Shown here: positions 61,460-64,000 of the stretch, in pieces
Numbering within the stretch: position 1 is the first letter of the stretch
Layout: each line of letters starts with the position of its first letter
From: Dyella flava
GTDB taxonomy: Bacteria > Pseudomonadota > Gammaproteobacteria > Xanthomonadales > Rhodanobacteraceae
DNA: 64,000 nucleotides
Assembly: GCF_016904955.1 (NCBI RefSeq)
Contig: NZ_JADIKE010000039.1
Coordinates: 248,001 to 312,000, forward strand
Direction of reading: 5' to 3'
Notes under the pieces: generated by a model
What the model saw: only the letters and a program-made list of their open reading frames with translations
Database searches by the model: none
Told to the model about the DNA's origin: nothing
Translations under genes and position numbers: made by a program

Positions 61460-62802
61460 CGGGCCGCCTGCATAGCCAGCGCGGGATGTCGCTGGTCGAA
61501 CTGATGATCGCGATGGTGCTCGGCATGCTGGTCAGTGCGAGCGTGATCGCGGTGTTTACGTCATCGTCAACAAGCCAGCTTGCGCAGGAACAGTTGATGC
61601 GCCTGCAGGAAGAGGGGCGTTTCGCCGTCACCCAGATCAAGAACGATCTGGCCATGAGTGGTGCTCAATACTGCAATGGTTCGGGTGGCAGTGCGTATGC
61701 CAGCGCAGCAGGGCCTTACCTGGATCAATTGCGTGCCCCCACCGTGTATGCCAGCGCCCCGGGCGCCTTGAGAGCCGCATTGAGCGATGTCACAACGCCA
61801 TGGGGCAGCCCCTATCCGCCGCAGCCGGTCGAGCCGTATTCCCTGCCTTCATTCTTGTCGATGCGTGGTTACGATTGCTCAGCCGGCGATTGCAAACCCG
61901 TCGATCCAAGCGACAAGCGAAATCCGAATGGATTCGGCATTCCCGCCATGGGCACAACGGTCGACGCCCGGGTGGTGGGTGCTTCGGTGCTTACCGTGCG
62001 CTATCTGGATGCTTCCGGCGGCTGGACACTGGCGCCCGACGGGCGTGGGTTGAACGTCACTGCGGATGGTTCGGTGTCCATCGATCTCGGCACGGCCACC
62101 AGCAAATGGACCCCGGCTGACTTCAAGCCCAGTCATCCGCTGGCGATGCTGGCCGATTGTTCCAGCGCACAGATTTTCTCCGTCTCAGGCCAGGGCACGT
62201 CCCAGCTTGTATCCACCGGCAGTAACTTCGTGCAGCCCGCCATCTTTCAGAACATGGCTGCACCGAAATTGTTTGACCTCAGCCTGGACATGCTGTCGGT
62301 GACTTATTTCCTGAAAGTGGTCGACAACGGCGATGGCATGGGACACACCACCGGCGCCTTGATTCGCCGCATCAACGGCGGCAACGGCGAGCGCAAAGGT
62401 TCCTCCGAGGAAATTGCCAGAGGCGTCGAGCGGCTCGACTTCAAATACGGTGTGCAACATGCCGATGGCACCGTGCGCTATTACACCGCCGCGCAGGTCG
62501 ACAACAGTACGCGGGCCGATTGTCCGTCCTTGCCATTGCCGATCCTGGGCGATAACGGCCATGGCTGCCTGTGGCGCTCGGTGAGCCTGGTTGAAGTCGA
62601 TCTGGTGATGGACGGACAGCAACCGCTGCATTCGCTGGCGCCGGACGAACTGGCTTACACCTATGCCACCGATGGCATCGTTGAGCCGGCCCCGCCGACG
62701 GCCGATCAGCGCAAAGTCACACCGCTGCAGCAGGGCTTTCCCTTACCGATGCTTCGACGCGAATTCACCGCAGTCGTCGCATTGCGCAACTTCAATCCCT
62801 AG
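61456..62802 (+). CDS. pilW: Type IV pilus minor pilin PilW-like
   Basis: This 448-residue protein has the prepilin leader SQRG followed by MSLVELMIAMVLGMLVSASV, with Glu5 conserved. The large soluble domain is longer than in many PilW homologues (about 270-400), and contains Cys pairs such as YDCSAGDCKP. It ends with a C-terminal EFTAVVALRNFNP typical of the family. It works with PilV, PilX and PilY1 in the pilus-tip priming complex. It overlaps pilV by 4 bases, and pilX follows closely. Confidence 0.9.
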   Translation: MTGRLHSQRGMSLVELMIAMVLGMLVSASVIAVFTSSSTSQLAQEQLMRLQEEGRFAVTQIKNDLAMSGAQYCNGSGGSAYASAAGPYLDQLRAPTVYASAPGALRAALSDVTTPWGSPYPPQPVEPYSLPSFLSMRGYDCSAGDCKPVDPSDKRNPNGFGIPAMGTTVDARVVGASVLTVRYLDASGGWTLAPDGRGLNVTADGSVSIDLGTATSKWTPADFKPSHPLAMLADCSSAQIFSVSGQGTSQLVSTGSNFVQPAIFQNMAAPKLFDLSLDMLSVTYFLKVVDNGDGMGHTTGALIRRINGGNGERKGSSEEIARGVERLDFKYGVQHADGTVRYYTAAQVDNSTRADCPSLPLPILGDNGHGCLWRSVSLVEVDLVMDGQQPLHSLAPDELAYTYATDGIVEPAPPTADQRKVTPLQQGFPLPMLRREFTAVVALRNFNP

Positions 62803-62831
62803 TCATGCCCACTCGTTGCAAGGACGCAGAC

Positions 62832-63497
62832 ATGCTTATACATCGCAGAAGACGAAATGCATTACTTCGATCATCACGCCGGCAATCAGGCTTTGCCTTG
62901 GCGATGGCGCTGATCTTCCTGTTGCTTATCACCATGCTGGCGGTTGGTGCTTCTCACCACGCCTTGTTGCAGCAGCGCATGGCCGGCAGCCTGCGCAATG
63001 CGCAACAGGCCAGGATGAGCGCCGAGACCGCATTGCGGGGCGTGGAATACAAGATCTGGTCGCTGGCACGCCAGCCGGGTGTTCATCTGCATTGCCAGGA
63101 AGATAGTTTTTCTTCCGACGATGCATGCATCATCTTCCGCCCATTGAGCTCGGCTTATGCCGCCCAGGGAAAAGTAACGAAGTTCCAGACAAGTGCAGGC
63201 TGGATATCGAACATCGGCGAGAGCTACACCGGCCCCACGCGTAAGGGTTACACCAGCAATGCCGGGCAGCCGACCGCGATCATCGCCAGGAATCCGATGT
63301 ACATCGTCGAAGATCTCGGCAGTGAGCGGCCACCCGGTGCCGGTGCCTTGCACGAATCCGGCAACACGGGGCCGAACAACGGCAATACGGGGCAACCTGA
63401 TATTCATGTCTATCGCATCACGGCACGCGGCACCGGCGGCAACCCGAATGTCGTGAGCGTGGTGCAGAGCACTTTCGATGCACCGGCCAGCCGCTGA
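62832..63497 (+). CDS. pilX: Type IV pilus minor pilin PilX-like
   Basis: This 221-residue protein starts at ATG 62832 behind AAGGACG; ATG 62805 would add nine residues without a good ribosome site. It has an Arg-rich leader and the segment RQSGFALAMALIFLLLITML, where the usual Glu5 is absent as in other PilX proteins. AGSLRNAQQARMSAETALRG follows, as in the family. It functions in the minor pilin complex with PilV, PilW and PilY1. PilY1 begins after one spacer base. Confidence 0.88.
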   Translation: MLIHRRRRNALLRSSRRQSGFALAMALIFLLLITMLAVGASHHALLQQRMAGSLRNAQQARMSAETALRGVEYKIWSLARQPGVHLHCQEDSFSSDDACIIFRPLSSAYAAQGKVTKFQTSAGWISNIGESYTGPTRKGYTSNAGQPTAIIARNPMYIVEDLGSERPPGAGALHESGNTGPNNGNTGQPDIHVYRITARGTGGNPNVVSVVQSTFDAPASR

Positions 63498-63498
63498 G

Positions 63499-64000
63499 AT
63501 GAAGCATTCATTCGTGTCGACATGGATAGGCAGGTGCGGTGCATCTGTCTGTTTAATCGCTTTTTCTCAGCACGCGCACGCTATGGAAGGCCATCAACCT
63601 GGAACCGTGGAGCTCGGGCCCTTGCCGCTGGATCGATTGCAGGCCGTACCTTCATTGGCCGTACTCGGCTTGAACGGCAGTGTGATGGGACCGGGATTGC
63701 TTGCGTTCGAAGGCGGCTATAACCGGGCGGACTGGTCGGGCGTGTTTCAGGCTATCAGCCTGAAAGCCGATGGCACGGCCGCCGGAAGAGTCTGGGACGC
63801 CGGTTCGATCCTCACCGATGGGGCTGCAGCGCCTCCGCAAAGCCGAACCATCCTCACCGCTGCCGCGGATAGTGCCGGCAGCGTAACCGGCATGGCCTTT
63901 GAGCCGGGATCGCCGTTTGATGCCAGCCAACTAAGAGGCCTCATGTCGCCGGCACTCAACGATCTTGCCGGCGACACGCTGGCCGCGCGGGTGGAGTATC
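63499..64000 (+). CDS. pilY1: PilY1-like pilus tip protein, 3' end outside window
   Basis: The frame from ATG 63499 is open to the window edge (167 codons). It begins with a signal peptide (ASVCLIAFSQHAHA). After a short linker it goes straight into the segment that opens the PilY1 C-terminal beta-propeller (YNRADWSGVFQAISLKADG, VWDAGSILTD, PQSRTILTA, ARVEY). The position right after pilX supports the call. PilY1 normally has a large N-terminal region with a vWA-like fold before this point; here only about 60 residues precede it. The calcium site and the rest of the propeller cannot be seen. Confidence 0.75.
   Translation, partial: MKHSFVSTWIGRCGASVCLIAFSQHAHAMEGHQPGTVELGPLPLDRLQAVPSLAVLGLNGSVMGPGLLAFEGGYNRADWSGVFQAISLKADGTAAGRVWDAGSILTDGAAAPPQSRTILTAAADSAGSVTGMAFEPGSPFDASQLRGLMSPALNDLAGDTLAARVEY

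Noticed and set aside
1-64000. CRISPR arrays, rRNA operons and riboswitches
   Set aside because: No regularly spaced short repeats, rRNA sequence or recognisable riboswitch core was seen on reading the window.

Overview
The window looks like chromosome from a high-GC gammaproteobacterium of the order Lysobacterales (Xanthomonadales), most likely near Dyella, Rhodanobacter or Luteibacter. The evidence is indirect: a 1640-residue NAD-glutamate dehydrogenase, a fused alpha/beta 2-oxoacid dehydrogenase E1, a PilV-PilW-PilX-PilY1 minor pilin operon, and GTAG-footed REP palindromes like those known from Stenotrophomonas. Genus and species are inference.

Layout. 1-5927 (+) is the 3' end of a conjugation-type (P-type, trb) type IV secretion cluster in the order trbH-trbI-trbJ-trbL-trbN-like transglycosylase; trbK is not seen. 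After about 0.7 kb without a convincing gene, 6681-11071 (-) holds an AcrAB-type RND efflux pair. 11725-18612 (+) holds NAD-glutamate dehydrogenase, NAD kinase and a 5'-nucleotidase. 18692-28718 (-) holds an aldo/keto reductase and an overlapping MdtABC/TolC-like four-gene RND operon. 29064-39605 is mixed metabolism: an EamA exporter, a porin, glutaryl-CoA dehydrogenase, two tandem acetyltransferases, a nucleotidyltransferase-like protein, the fused E1, a diguanylate cyclase and an FMN reductase. 39736-44259 holds polyphosphate kinase and a divergent AraC regulator/fosmidomycin-resistance-type exporter pair. 44328-50660 holds an M16 peptidase, a YbjQ-like protein, two membrane proteins and MurJ. 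50716-56065 (-) holds SDR, methyltransferase, PyrD and MurB in one tight unit, with an ALDH7-type aldehyde dehydrogenase upstream. 56212-58113 is a small decayed integrative element at tRNA-Arg(CCU). 58619-60724 holds a small secreted protein, a second diguanylate cyclase and tRNA-Thr(CGU). 60923-64000 (+) is the start of the type IV pilus minor pilin operon, cut off inside pilY1.

The most unusual object is a 292-bp element at 47099-47390. It has 30-bp perfect terminal inverted repeats enclosing two long hairpins whose apical 13-mers are exact reverse complements. It contains no recognisable gene and sits between the divergent M16 peptidase and YbjQ-like genes. Other notable signals are an inverted pair of GTAG REP palindromes whose feet supply the stop codons of both flanking convergent genes (39602-39739), the tRNA-Arg element with a frameshifted integrase and putative arm-type sites, a repetitive low-complexity C-terminal tail on TrbL, Ser/Thr-rich insertions in the same loop of two RND pumps, and a PilY1 homologue that appears to lack the usual N-terminal vWA-like domain.

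All coordinates, motifs and repeat comparisons were read by eye from the sequence. Family names come from recognising sequence patterns, not from database searches.
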